From: Aliiglaciecola sp. CAU 1673
Lineage (GTDB): Bacteria; Pseudomonadota; Gammaproteobacteria; Enterobacterales; Alteromonadaceae
Length of the DNA stretch: 64,000 bases
NCBI RefSeq assembly: GCF_029223185.1
Contig: NZ_JARHUG010000004.1
Span: forward strand, 1 to 64,000
Reading direction: 5' to 3'
Shown: positions 26,367-33,566 of the stretch, in pieces
Numbering within the stretch: the stretch's first letter is position 1
Layout of the letters: the number at the start of each line of letters is the position of its first letter
Notes under the pieces: model-generated
Seen by the model: the letters and a program-made list of their open reading frames with translations, nothing else
The model's database searches: none
Told to the model about the DNA's origin: nothing
Program-made: the position numbers and the translations under genes

Positions 26367-28406
26367 TTATTTGCTTTGGAACGCGTATTTACCTGTGCCC
26401 ACCATATCAAAAGTGATAGCAGCAGCCTCGTTAAGGAAGGGGTCAATATTCTCCAAGGCTTCAGGCAGGTCATCTAAATTCTCGACCTTCTCCAGTCCCA
26501 TCCTGGCCAAACGCTCATTGGTTCTGGCCAGCGCCTTTGCTTCTTGCTCCTGCTTTTCCTTACGACGCACAGACTCCACCAATGACAAGGTCTTGTCGTC
26601 TTTTCTGGCTTTGTATTCTTTAATATCGTCCATTAAATAGGCAAATTCGGGATCAGTAGCAATGCGTTCCTCATGATGCTTATTCACATCCTGAACCACG
26701 TTTGAGGCATCACCAAAAGTAGCGTAATTTGCTCTTGGGATACTGTCCCATGGCAATGCGTTCTCTTCACGGCTCTCGCCCCATTCTTGTGGCTCTATGG
26801 GTGATGGGAACATAATATCCGGTACTACCCCTTTATGCTGTGTGCTACCACCATTTATGCGATAAAACTTTGCAATGGTGAACTGCACACTACCGAGCGG
26901 GTTGTCGAACAAGTCATAGATACGTCCCAGGCCCCGATGCTGCTGTACTGTTCCCTTTCCAAAGGTTTGTTCACCGATGATCAAGGCTCGGCCATAATCC
27001 TGCATCGCCGCGGCGAAGATCTCTGATGCAGAGGCGCTGTAGCGGTCTACCATGACGGTCAATGGGCCTTCATAAAAGACCAAACCGTCCATATCTTTCT
27101 CTTCACGGATGCGTCCGGCACTGTCACGAATCTGTACTACAGGTCCTTTATCGATAAACAAGCCGGTGAGCAAGGTTGCTTCCGATAAGGAGCCACCACC
27201 GTTGCCGCGCAAATCGACGATAATGCCCTGCACTTTCTCTTCTTTCAGTTTATCCAGTTCTGCTTTCACATCTTGATGCAGATTGTTGTAGAAAGAAGGA
27301 ATGGTGATGACGCCGAGCTTTTCGCCCTTGTGTGGACCACTTTCTGGAACATGCACAGAGGACTTGGCGGCACGATCTTCCAGCTTGATTTTATCCCTTA
27401 CCAGACTGATCACCTCAGGTGTGGCCTTATCAGACGTACCTTTTAAAATCTGCAGGCGCACGGTGCTGCCTTTGGGTCCTTTGATCAGCTCTACCACCTC
27501 ATCCAAACGCCAGCCAATCACATCCACAAAGTCTTCATCATCCTGTGCGACACCAATGATTTTGTCCTCAGGCTTCACCTGCTTGGACAAATCGGCAGGC
27601 CCACCAGGCACGATTGAACGAATGACGGTATAGTCGTCATCTGATTGCAGTACCGCACCAATCCCTTCAAAGGACAGGTTCATCTCCATTTGGAAACGCT
27701 CGGCGTTACGAGGCGACAGATAGCTGGTATGAGCCTCAATACTGCGTGCGAAGGAATTCATCACGGTCTGAAAAACGTCTTCGCTTTGGGTTTGTTGCAA
27801 ACGCTTAATGGCACGGTCATAGCGTTTGGTCAGGACCTCTTTTGTACCTTCCCAATCTTTACCTGCCAGCTTCAGATTCAATGCATCGTGCTTGACCCTT
27901 TGACGCCAAAGTTCATCAATTTCAGCCTGATCTATTGGCCATGGCGCATTTTCCCGGTCGTAATAAAAAACATCACCGGGCTTTTCGAAATCAAAAGGCG
28001 TTTCCAGCAGTGACAACGCATAGTTGAAACGCTCTACGCGGCGAGACAAACTTAGACGGTAAATATCAAATGCCGCTGACAAATCACCTCTTTCCAGTGC
28101 TTCGTCGAAGCCATTACGAAAACGTTCTAGCTTACTGATGTCATCAGCAAGAAAAACATTGCGGCTGGGATCCAAAGCCTCTACATATCGATCAAAGACC
28201 TTGGCCGACAGCGCATCGTCCAACACCACAGGCTTGTAGTGTGCACGAGTGAAGAGGGTCGATATTCGCTTTGTGGCAACGGCATGTTGCGATTCCTGCT
28301 CCAAGAGCGGCAGGTCATCTGCACTGGGTGCCGGTGCAACAGCCCCAGCGCCTGACCCCACCATGAGAAATGCGGTAGCTACAGAAACACGAATCGCTAT
28401 ATTCAT
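26367..28406 (-). CDS. prc: Tail-specific protease Prc (C-terminal processing peptidase)
   Basis: A 679-residue periplasmic S41 protease with a signal peptide (about 1-22), a PDZ domain (about 235-330) and the catalytic Ser/Lys pair at S459 (in SASASEIF) and K484 (in FGKGTVQQ). E. coli Prc processes FtsI and, with NlpI, degrades the peptidoglycan hydrolase MepS and mis-assembled outer-membrane components. The gene begins 4 nt after proQ, as in E. coli, and ends at a strong terminator. The length matches E. coli (682 aa). Confidence 0.96.
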   Translation of the reverse strand: MNIAIRVSVATAFLMVGSGAGAVAPAPSADDLPLLEQESQHAVATKRISTLFTRAHYKPVVLDDALSAKVFDRYVEALDPSRNVFLADDISKLERFRNGFDEALERGDLSAAFDIYRLSLSRRVERFNYALSLLETPFDFEKPGDVFYYDRENAPWPIDQAEIDELWRQRVKHDALNLKLAGKDWEGTKEVLTKRYDRAIKRLQQTQSEDVFQTVMNSFARSIEAHTSYLSPRNAERFQMEMNLSFEGIGAVLQSDDDYTVIRSIVPGGPADLSKQVKPEDKIIGVAQDDEDFVDVIGWRLDEVVELIKGPKGSTVRLQILKGTSDKATPEVISLVRDKIKLEDRAAKSSVHVPESGPHKGEKLGVITIPSFYNNLHQDVKAELDKLKEEKVQGIIVDLRGNGGGSLSEATLLTGLFIDKGPVVQIRDSAGRIREEKDMDGLVFYEGPLTVMVDRYSASASEIFAAAMQDYGRALIIGEQTFGKGTVQQHRGLGRIYDLFDNPLGSVQFTIAKFYRINGGSTQHKGVVPDIMFPSPIEPQEWGESREENALPWDSIPRANYATFGDASNVVQDVNKHHEERIATDPEFAYLMDDIKEYKARKDDKTLSLVESVRRKEKQEQEAKALARTNERLARMGLEKVENLDDLPEALENIDPFLNEAAAITFDMVGTGKYAFQSK

Positions 28407-28410
28407 CTTA

Positions 28411-29058
28411 TTACCTCTTTGGACGGGCCAACCTCAGACTCTCTGCGGGCACTTTTACTACCATGCCTGAGTTTAGCTGAACATGAACGCCCTCTTTTCC
28501 AACTTCTGAAATAGTGCCGGGTACTGGAAGTTTGCCAATTTTAACGGTGACTTCAGTACCACTAACCAAATCTGAGTCAGTCAACTTTTGTGGCGGGCTC
28601 TTCCTACTTGGTTTTGCCTGCTCTACTTTAGTTCCATCAGCCGCAGATTTTGTTTCTGTTTTAGCTGACTTTTTGTAACGAGGTTTTGCAGGGGCATTTT
28701 TTGCGGCCTGCTCTTTCTTCTTCTGCACGACTTTTTGCTTGCTTTCCGCCAACTGCTGCTGCGCATGCTCAGCATGTTGCTTCTCAATGACGTCACCAGC
28801 ATTGCCATCCAAGTCAACTCTGCTCGCCCCCTCCACTATGGCATGCAGATATCGCCAGCTACTGGTGTAATGACGCAAAGACGCACGAAGCAATGTCTTG
28901 CTGATTCTTTCATCTTGATTGAGTCGCTCTGCGAGATCCTGAAAAATACCAATTTTCAGTGGCTTAGCTTGACCTTCTAAGCTAAAGCAGGCGGGAAAGG
29001 TTTCAGCAAGAAAGGCGATGACCTCTTTGCTGTTTGAAAACTTCTGTGGGCTATCCAT
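28411..29058 (-). CDS. proQ: RNA chaperone ProQ
   Basis: A 215-residue RNA-binding protein. The N-terminal ProQ/FinO domain (about 1-120) includes FPACFSLEGQAKPLKIGIFQDL and LRASLRHYTSSWRYLHA. A lysine/alanine-rich linker (about 121-165) and a C-terminal Tudor-like domain (GTEVTVKIGKLPVPGTISEVGKEG segment) follow. ProQ binds many small RNAs and mRNA 3' ends. The gene lies between an unknown acidic protein gene (20 nt) and prc (4 nt). Its own ribosome site is weak, so coupling to the upstream gene is possible. Confidence 0.95.
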   Translation of the reverse strand: MDSPQKFSNSKEVIAFLAETFPACFSLEGQAKPLKIGIFQDLAERLNQDERISKTLLRASLRHYTSSWRYLHAIVEGASRVDLDGNAGDVIEKQHAEHAQQQLAESKQKVVQKKKEQAAKNAPAKPRYKKSAKTETKSAADGTKVEQAKPSRKSPPQKLTDSDLVSGTEVTVKIGKLPVPGTISEVGKEGVHVQLNSGMVVKVPAESLRLARPKR

Positions 29059-29078
29059 TCAATTCGTTCTAAGTAAGT

Positions 29079-29372
29079 TTATTCGGAGTCAGTGTGGAGA
29101 TGCTCATCATCCCAAGTTGCCAATAGATGGTCAACCCAGTCAATCAGTTCTTCCTCGTCAATATCCAGTAAATACCGGTCTTCACGCCAGCTTTCCCAGA
29201 CGTGATGAAGCATTTTTTCCAACTGGTGGCTGTCGATATCCTCATCCACCTTATCATACAGGCAGTGCAGGATATCATTTATGCGGTCGGCCGCATCCTC
29301 TGCTTGTTCATCCCAAACATCCATATCATCAGGCGTTGCCAATACCACATGAATATCAATCAATGATTTCAC
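29079..29372 (-). CDS. Very acidic small protein of unknown function
   Basis: A 97-residue protein with no family I recognise. About 31 residues are Asp or Glu against six Lys/Arg, giving a net charge near -25, and it has many His and Trp. No signal peptide or membrane segment is seen and the predicted structure is mostly helical. Its start overlaps the msrC stop by 4 nt (ATGA) and proQ follows by 20 nt, so it is co-transcribed with an RNA chaperone gene. Such composition occurs in nucleic-acid mimics and in binding partners of basic proteins; neither is shown here. Confidence 0.75.
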   Translation of the reverse strand: MKSLIDIHVVLATPDDMDVWDEQAEDAADRINDILHCLYDKVDEDIDSHQLEKMLHHVWESWREDRYLLDIDEEELIDWVDHLLATWDDEHLHTDSE

Positions 29373-29833
29373 TCAAGGTGCTCCTCGAGTTGATGCATTA
29401 GTGACTGCAGTCCTTGCAGATCTTGTTCATCAAATCTGGCGAGGCTGGGACTATCGATGTCGAGCACGCCAGCCAGCTTACCTTTGAGGTAAAAAGGAAT
29501 AACCACTTCAGAGTTAGATGCAGCATCACAAGCGATGTGACCATCAAACTGGTGCACATCCATCACTAACTGCGGCTTTTCTTCTGCAGCGGCTGTACCG
29601 CACACACCTTTCCCCAAGGGAATGCGCACGCATGCGGGTTTTCCCTGAAAGGGGCCTAATACCAACTCATTGCCTTTGAGCAGATAAAATCCTGACCAAT
29701 TGATATCGTGCAGATGCATCCAAAGCAATGCACTGATATTGGCCAGATTGGCGATAAGATCAGACTCGTCTTCCACCAAAGCCACGGCTTGCTGGCTAAT
29801 TTCACGGTATAACTGGGTTTTTTCGATGGGCAT
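29369..29833 (-). CDS. msrC: Free methionine-(R)-sulfoxide reductase (GAF domain)
   Basis: A 154-residue single GAF-domain enzyme that reduces free methionine-R-sulfoxide. Three cysteines sit at C68, C78 and C102, with the same spacing (10 and 24) as the catalytic cysteines of E. coli MsrC (84/94/118). WSGFYL, LVLGPFQGKPACVRIPLGKGVCG and SEVVIPF are diagnostic. First gene of the msrC-acidic protein-proQ-prc operon; it overlaps the next gene by 4 nt. Cytoplasmic, oxidative damage repair. Confidence 0.95.
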   Translation of the reverse strand: MPIEKTQLYREISQQAVALVEDESDLIANLANISALLWMHLHDINWSGFYLLKGNELVLGPFQGKPACVRIPLGKGVCGTAAAEEKPQLVMDVHQFDGHIACDAASNSEVVIPFYLKGKLAGVLDIDSPSLARFDEQDLQGLQSLMHQLEEHLE

Positions 29834-29907
29834 AAGCCACCATTGAGAGCACTATGTCGGGGGCCTAAAAGTTACCGGGAATTTCAGTAAATGCAAGGGA
29901 TTTCCCA

Positions 29908-30579
29908 CTATTGCAATAACTCGAACTTCACTTCCACCTGCACATCGACGGAAACTTGACCAGGCAGAGATGGCGAGGCATCCCGTAACATCTTTGCCCC
30001 TTCCATTTGTATGGGCATGGGCTGATAACGAGACAGTTCGTTAACAGACATCACCTTGCCGATTTTAGCACCTAAGGTATAAGCCAATTTGGCGGCGCGC
30101 ATTTCCGCATCTTTGACTGCGAACTCCAAAGCACTTAAATACAGTTGCTGTTCATTTTCAAATCCGTGCCTGAAACCATCTATGCGGCTGGCACAAAGGC
30201 GCATCACACCATCCAGTATTCTGTCATAGACGGTAAAGTCTCTGAGACTCACCTGGATCTGACGAGACAACGAAAACCCCCTTTGCTTCATTCCGGCTTC
30301 TGAATGTTCATACCAGGGATGCAACTGAACTTGCATAGATTGAATGTCTTTTGTAGCAATGCCCTGTTCGGTTAAAAATTCCACCATCTTCGATGTGGCG
30401 TCAGATACCGCCGTATTCAGCTTGCTAACCACCTCACCTTTTTCTTCAATGTAAACACTAAACTGAAACAGATCTGGCTGACGACTAACACTGGCCTGCC
30501 CGATGACACTGATATGATTACCCTCGGCTTGTACCGCGAAACTCAAAATCAAAAAGAGACTAGCTATCCAACCTTTCAT
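29908..30579 (-). CDS. SIMPL domain (DUF541) exported protein
   Basis: A 223-residue protein with a signal peptide (about 1-18, ending VQA) and a SIMPL domain: ISVIGQASVSRQPDLFQFSVYIEEKG at the start and SLPGQVSVDVQVEVKFEL at the end. E. coli YggE belongs to this family and is linked to oxidative stress tolerance; the biochemical role is unclear. It occupies the place between msrC and rsmF where E. coli has letA and letB. It is transcribed away from rsmF, with a good GGAGA ribosome site. Confidence 0.85.
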   Translation of the reverse strand: MKGWIASLFLILSFAVQAEGNHISVIGQASVSRQPDLFQFSVYIEEKGEVVSKLNTAVSDATSKMVEFLTEQGIATKDIQSMQVQLHPWYEHSEAGMKQRGFSLSRQIQVSLRDFTVYDRILDGVMRLCASRIDGFRHGFENEQQLYLSALEFAVKDAEMRAAKLAYTLGAKIGKVMSVNELSRYQPMPIQMEGAKMLRDASPSLPGQVSVDVQVEVKFELLQ

Positions 30580-30922
30580 GCATTTCTCCGAATGTATTGT
30601 CTTCTGGGTCAGCTTAAAGATAGTGGCTGAATTAAAAATGAATCTTACAAGTTTTTTTCGCCACTTAAAGGAAGCAAAAGACCAGGCTAATGATTCATTA
30701 TTACCTTAAGTAGACGAATCCCCAAGCAATTAGAAAGAAAGTAACCCCATCTCCCACAACTTACTCATCTAATTGATATTTAAGTACTTTGGCACATAAT
30801 CAAAAGGTTACGCGATACCCCTTCAGATGGGATTTTTGCATGAAATTAAGAAACCCACTTAGTTCAACTTCGCTTTAGGGTAGAATTCAGAAAAAAGTAC
30901 CTGCAAGTGAGTCAAAAGGTCC
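30580..30922. other. Divergent intergenic region, SIMPL gene / rsmF
   Basis: A 343-nt AT-rich stretch that must hold promoters for both flanking genes. I found no convincing -35/-10 pair, hairpin, RNA gene or open frame with coding character in it. Confidence 0.5.
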
Positions 30923-32356
30923 GTGCAAAGCGCCATTGAATTCCCCGAGGCCCTCCTAAACCACCTCCAGAAAGTCATGCCAGCCTCCCTGGACATGGAA
31001 GATTTTGTCAATTTTTGCCAGCGCCCCTTACGTAAAAGTATTCGCGTAAACAGCCTGAAAATATCTGTGCAGGCATTCGTGCAAAAAGTCCAGCCCCTGG
31101 GTTGGCAACTTACTCCCATTCCCTGGTGTGAAGAAGGATTTTGGTTAGAGCGCCCCAAGGAACAGGAACAACGTTTACCTTTGGGCAACACCGCTGAGCA
31201 CATGACTGGTCTTTTCTATATCCAGGAAGCCAGTTCAATGCTGCCACCCATCGCCCTGCTGCAAGGCAAAACCGCACAATGGGTGTTGGATATGGCAGCG
31301 GCACCAGGATCAAAATCCACACAGTTGTCTGCCATGATGCAAAATCAGGGGTTGTTGGTTGCCAATGAGCTATCGTCCAGCCGAATCAAATCCATGGTCG
31401 CCAACTTTCAGCGCGTGGGCGTAATGAATACGGCCATAAGCCACTTTGACGGACAAGTGTTTGGTCAATGGTTACCGGAATGCTTTGATGCAGTGCTACT
31501 CGATGCTCCCTGTGGTGGTGAAGGTGTTGTTAGAAAAGATCCTAACGCATTAAAAAATTGGTCAGAACAGGCCGTTGAGGATGCCTGTGCATTGCAGAAA
31601 AAACTCATTGAGAGTGCGTTTAATGCCCTTAAGCCCGGTGGTACCTTGGTGTACTCCACCTGTACCCTAAATACCCTTGAAAATCAGGACGTTTGCCGCC
31701 ATCTGCTGGAGACATATCCAGATGCTGCAGAAACAGAGTCATTGGCGGGGTTATTTGAAGGGGCAGAAAAGGCGCTTACACCAGAAGGTTATCTGCATGT
31801 TTGGCCACAACTCTATGACAGCGAGGGCTTTTTTGTCGCTCGTTTCAGGAAAACACAATCTCTGGTGTTACCGGAGCCGGCTAAAAGAAAAGCACAATTC
31901 CCCTATATTGCGGCCGGCAATAAAGAAAAAAGAACGCTGGAGGAATATCTGCGAGCTCAATTCGGATATACCTTGCCCGACGATGCCCTGATATACATTC
32001 GGGACAACGATTACTGGTGGTTTCCAGCCACATTTGAGCGCGTAAAAGATCGTTTTCGCTTTGAACGTATCGGCTTGAAATTAGCGACCCTGCATAAAAA
32101 GACCTTTCGCCTTAGTCACGACGCGGCCATGGCATTGGGTGCCTCCTTTACTGGCCAGCAAGTTTCTCTGGATGTCTCTGGATTGGTCAGTTTTTTCCAA
32201 GGCAGAGATATAGAAATGGATAAAGCACTGCCTCAGGGTGAAGTTTTGGTTACCTATGAGGGGACTCCGGTAGGATTGGGCAAAGGCATTGGCGCAAAGT
32301 TGAAAAACGCCCTGCCCAGGGAGCTTGTGAGGGATGACGCGCTAATCACCTGGTAA
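30923..32356 (+). CDS. rsmF: 16S rRNA m5C1407 methyltransferase RsmF
   Basis: A 477-residue enzyme of the Nol1/Nop2/Sun family that methylates C1407 of 16S rRNA in the 30S subunit. The SAM site is DMAAAPGSKSTQLSAMM. The two family cysteines are C197 (DAPCGGEG) and C247 (YSTCTLNT), the latter being the nucleophile. A PUA-like domain ends the protein. The start is GTG at 30923: a stop lies five codons upstream in frame, no other start codon fits, and the N-terminus aligns with E. coli within two residues. The ribosome site is poor. E. coli rsmF is 479 aa. Confidence 0.95.
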   Translation: MQSAIEFPEALLNHLQKVMPASLDMEDFVNFCQRPLRKSIRVNSLKISVQAFVQKVQPLGWQLTPIPWCEEGFWLERPKEQEQRLPLGNTAEHMTGLFYIQEASSMLPPIALLQGKTAQWVLDMAAAPGSKSTQLSAMMQNQGLLVANELSSSRIKSMVANFQRVGVMNTAISHFDGQVFGQWLPECFDAVLLDAPCGGEGVVRKDPNALKNWSEQAVEDACALQKKLIESAFNALKPGGTLVYSTCTLNTLENQDVCRHLLETYPDAAETESLAGLFEGAEKALTPEGYLHVWPQLYDSEGFFVARFRKTQSLVLPEPAKRKAQFPYIAAGNKEKRTLEEYLRAQFGYTLPDDALIYIRDNDYWWFPATFERVKDRFRFERIGLKLATLHKKTFRLSHDAAMALGASFTGQQVSLDVSGLVSFFQGRDIEMDKALPQGEVLVTYEGTPVGLGKGIGAKLKNALPRELVRDDALITW

Positions 32357-32422
32357 GTAGAGTCAGCGTAAACAGCAGCATTTTGGCGTGTCTACGTGGG
32401 AAAAATAAGCTGGGTATATACC

Positions 32423-32431
32423 TGTGGATAA
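32423..32431 (-). promoter_or_regulatory. DnaA-box-like site 1
   Basis: TGTGGATAA, the exact complement of the DnaA box TTATCCACA. It lies in the non-coding gap after rsmF, 41 nt from a second, inverted near-match. A nine-base match can arise by chance, but two close together in a gene-free stretch are worth noting. Confidence 0.4.
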
Positions 32432-32471
32432 TCACTGGACAGGCTGTGCAACAGTACTTGATAAGGCCACG

Positions 32472-32480
32472 CTATCCACA
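32472..32480 (+). promoter_or_regulatory. DnaA-box-like site 2
   Basis: CTATCCACA, one mismatch from the DnaA box TTATCCACA, facing the first site. Possible DnaA binding or titration site; there is no other origin feature such as dnaA or gidA nearby. Confidence 0.35.
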
Positions 32481-32565
32481 AGACAACTATTTGTTTTATA
32501 GAGAATTTATCAATTAGATGGAAAATTAGTTTATTTTTTGTTCGACGCTGTTCTACAATAACTGT

Positions 32566-32696
32566 CCGGCATCGATAAACACCTTTGCACAGCCAATCGT
32601 GAAGATGCTTCTCCGATTTTCAACCTTGAGTTAGCGCACGGCTCGTCTAAGAGCCATTCCCCTAACCCAGGTCCCCATGGGCCCTGGGTTTTTTTT
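32566..32696 (+). ncRNA. Possible small RNA with terminal hairpins
   Basis: A gene-free stretch with a TACAAT -10-like box at 32554-32559 (weak -35), then a small hairpin (GGCTC 32640-32644 with GAGCC 32651-32655) and a strong terminator at 32664-32696. The terminator lies more than 300 nt past rsmF, which suggests a separate transcript of about 130 nt. No known RNA family was recognised, and late termination of rsmF is an alternative. Confidence 0.3.
32664..32696 (+). terminator. Intrinsic terminator upstream of the tesB 3' end
   Basis: AACCCAGG (32664-32671) pairs with CCTGGGTT (32683-32690), followed by a run of eight T on the plus strand. It ends rsmF or a small RNA and touches the tesB stop codon on the other strand. 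Confidence 0.85.
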
Positions 32697-33555
32697 ATTC
32701 TGCAAACTTACGGATCATGCCTTCTTGCATGGTTGACGCGACCAATTCACCCTTCTGATTAAAGATTTGTCCGCGAACCAATGCCCTGGCATTGCCACAA
32801 AAGGGACTTTCCATGCTGTAGAGCAACCAGTCATCGAAGTTAAAAGGACGATGAAACCACATGGCATGGTCAATGGTGGCCATCCTCAGGCCCTTCTCCA
32901 TCAAAGACATGCCATGGGGCTGCAAAGCCGTGACTAAAAAGTAATAATCAGAAGCATAGGTCAGACAGCTTTGATGCATTTTCAGGTCATCCCCTAAGGG
33001 CTGACTGGCACGCATCCAGACATCGCGTCTTGGCTCCGATTTTTGGGGTGCCATAGGGTTAATGGCTTGTACAGTACGCATATCTATTGGCTTATGGTAA
33101 GCCAGTTTTTCGACCATATTGGCGGGCAGCTTGTCCAGTATATTTTCATAAAAGGCAATATCCGCTGACAGGCTTTCTGGTTTGGGAACCGTTGGCATCG
33201 GTGCATACTGATGTTCCAGTCCCTGCTCCGCATGCTGGAAGGAAGCCGTCATATAAAAGATGGTTTTACCGCCTTGTATGGCCTTTACTCGCCTTGTCGC
33301 GAAGCTTCGCCCGTCACGAATAATCTCCACATCGTACACCACCGGGTGATGCGCATCCCCGGGAAGCAAAAAGTAACAGTGCAGAGAGTGCGCTACACGA
33401 TCCGCCTCGACAGTGTTTTGTGCCGCAGCCAACGCTTGTCCCATCACCTGTCCGCCAAATAAAGCCCGAAAGCCAAGATCCCAGGATAGCCCCCGAAATA
33501 ATCCTTTTTCCAAAGGCTCCAGGGTGAGTAACTCGGTCAGGGCAATATTTTTCAT
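32695..33555 (-). CDS. tesB: Acyl-CoA thioesterase II
   Basis: A 286-residue double-hotdog thioesterase that hydrolyses acyl-CoA to free fatty acid and CoA. Typical segments are FGGQVMGQALAAA, FYMTASFQ and IDHAMWFHRPF, with the C-terminal VASTMQEGMIRK. Its length equals E. coli TesB. The start is set at the ATG at 33555 (MKNIALTELLTLEP), with AGG 10 nt before it; a GTG five codons upstream overlaps that site. It begins 11 nt beyond the stop of the kinase gene, so the two may be co-transcribed. Confidence 0.95.
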   Translation of the reverse strand: MKNIALTELLTLEPLEKGLFRGLSWDLGFRALFGGQVMGQALAAAQNTVEADRVAHSLHCYFLLPGDAHHPVVYDVEIIRDGRSFATRRVKAIQGGKTIFYMTASFQHAEQGLEHQYAPMPTVPKPESLSADIAFYENILDKLPANMVEKLAYHKPIDMRTVQAINPMAPQKSEPRRDVWMRASQPLGDDLKMHQSCLTYASDYYFLVTALQPHGMSLMEKGLRMATIDHAMWFHRPFNFDDWLLYSMESPFCGNARALVRGQIFNQKGELVASTMQEGMIRKFAE

Positions 33556-33566
33556 GCTTGTATTCC

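Noticed and set aside
30859-31203. 114-codon minus-strand frame over the rsmF start
   Set aside because: It lies antisense to a well-supported gene and has no ribosome site or recognisable product.
32423-32480. Replication origin at the DnaA-like sites
   Set aside because: Only two boxes, no AT-rich unwinding repeats, and no dnaA, dnaN, rpmH or gidA nearby.
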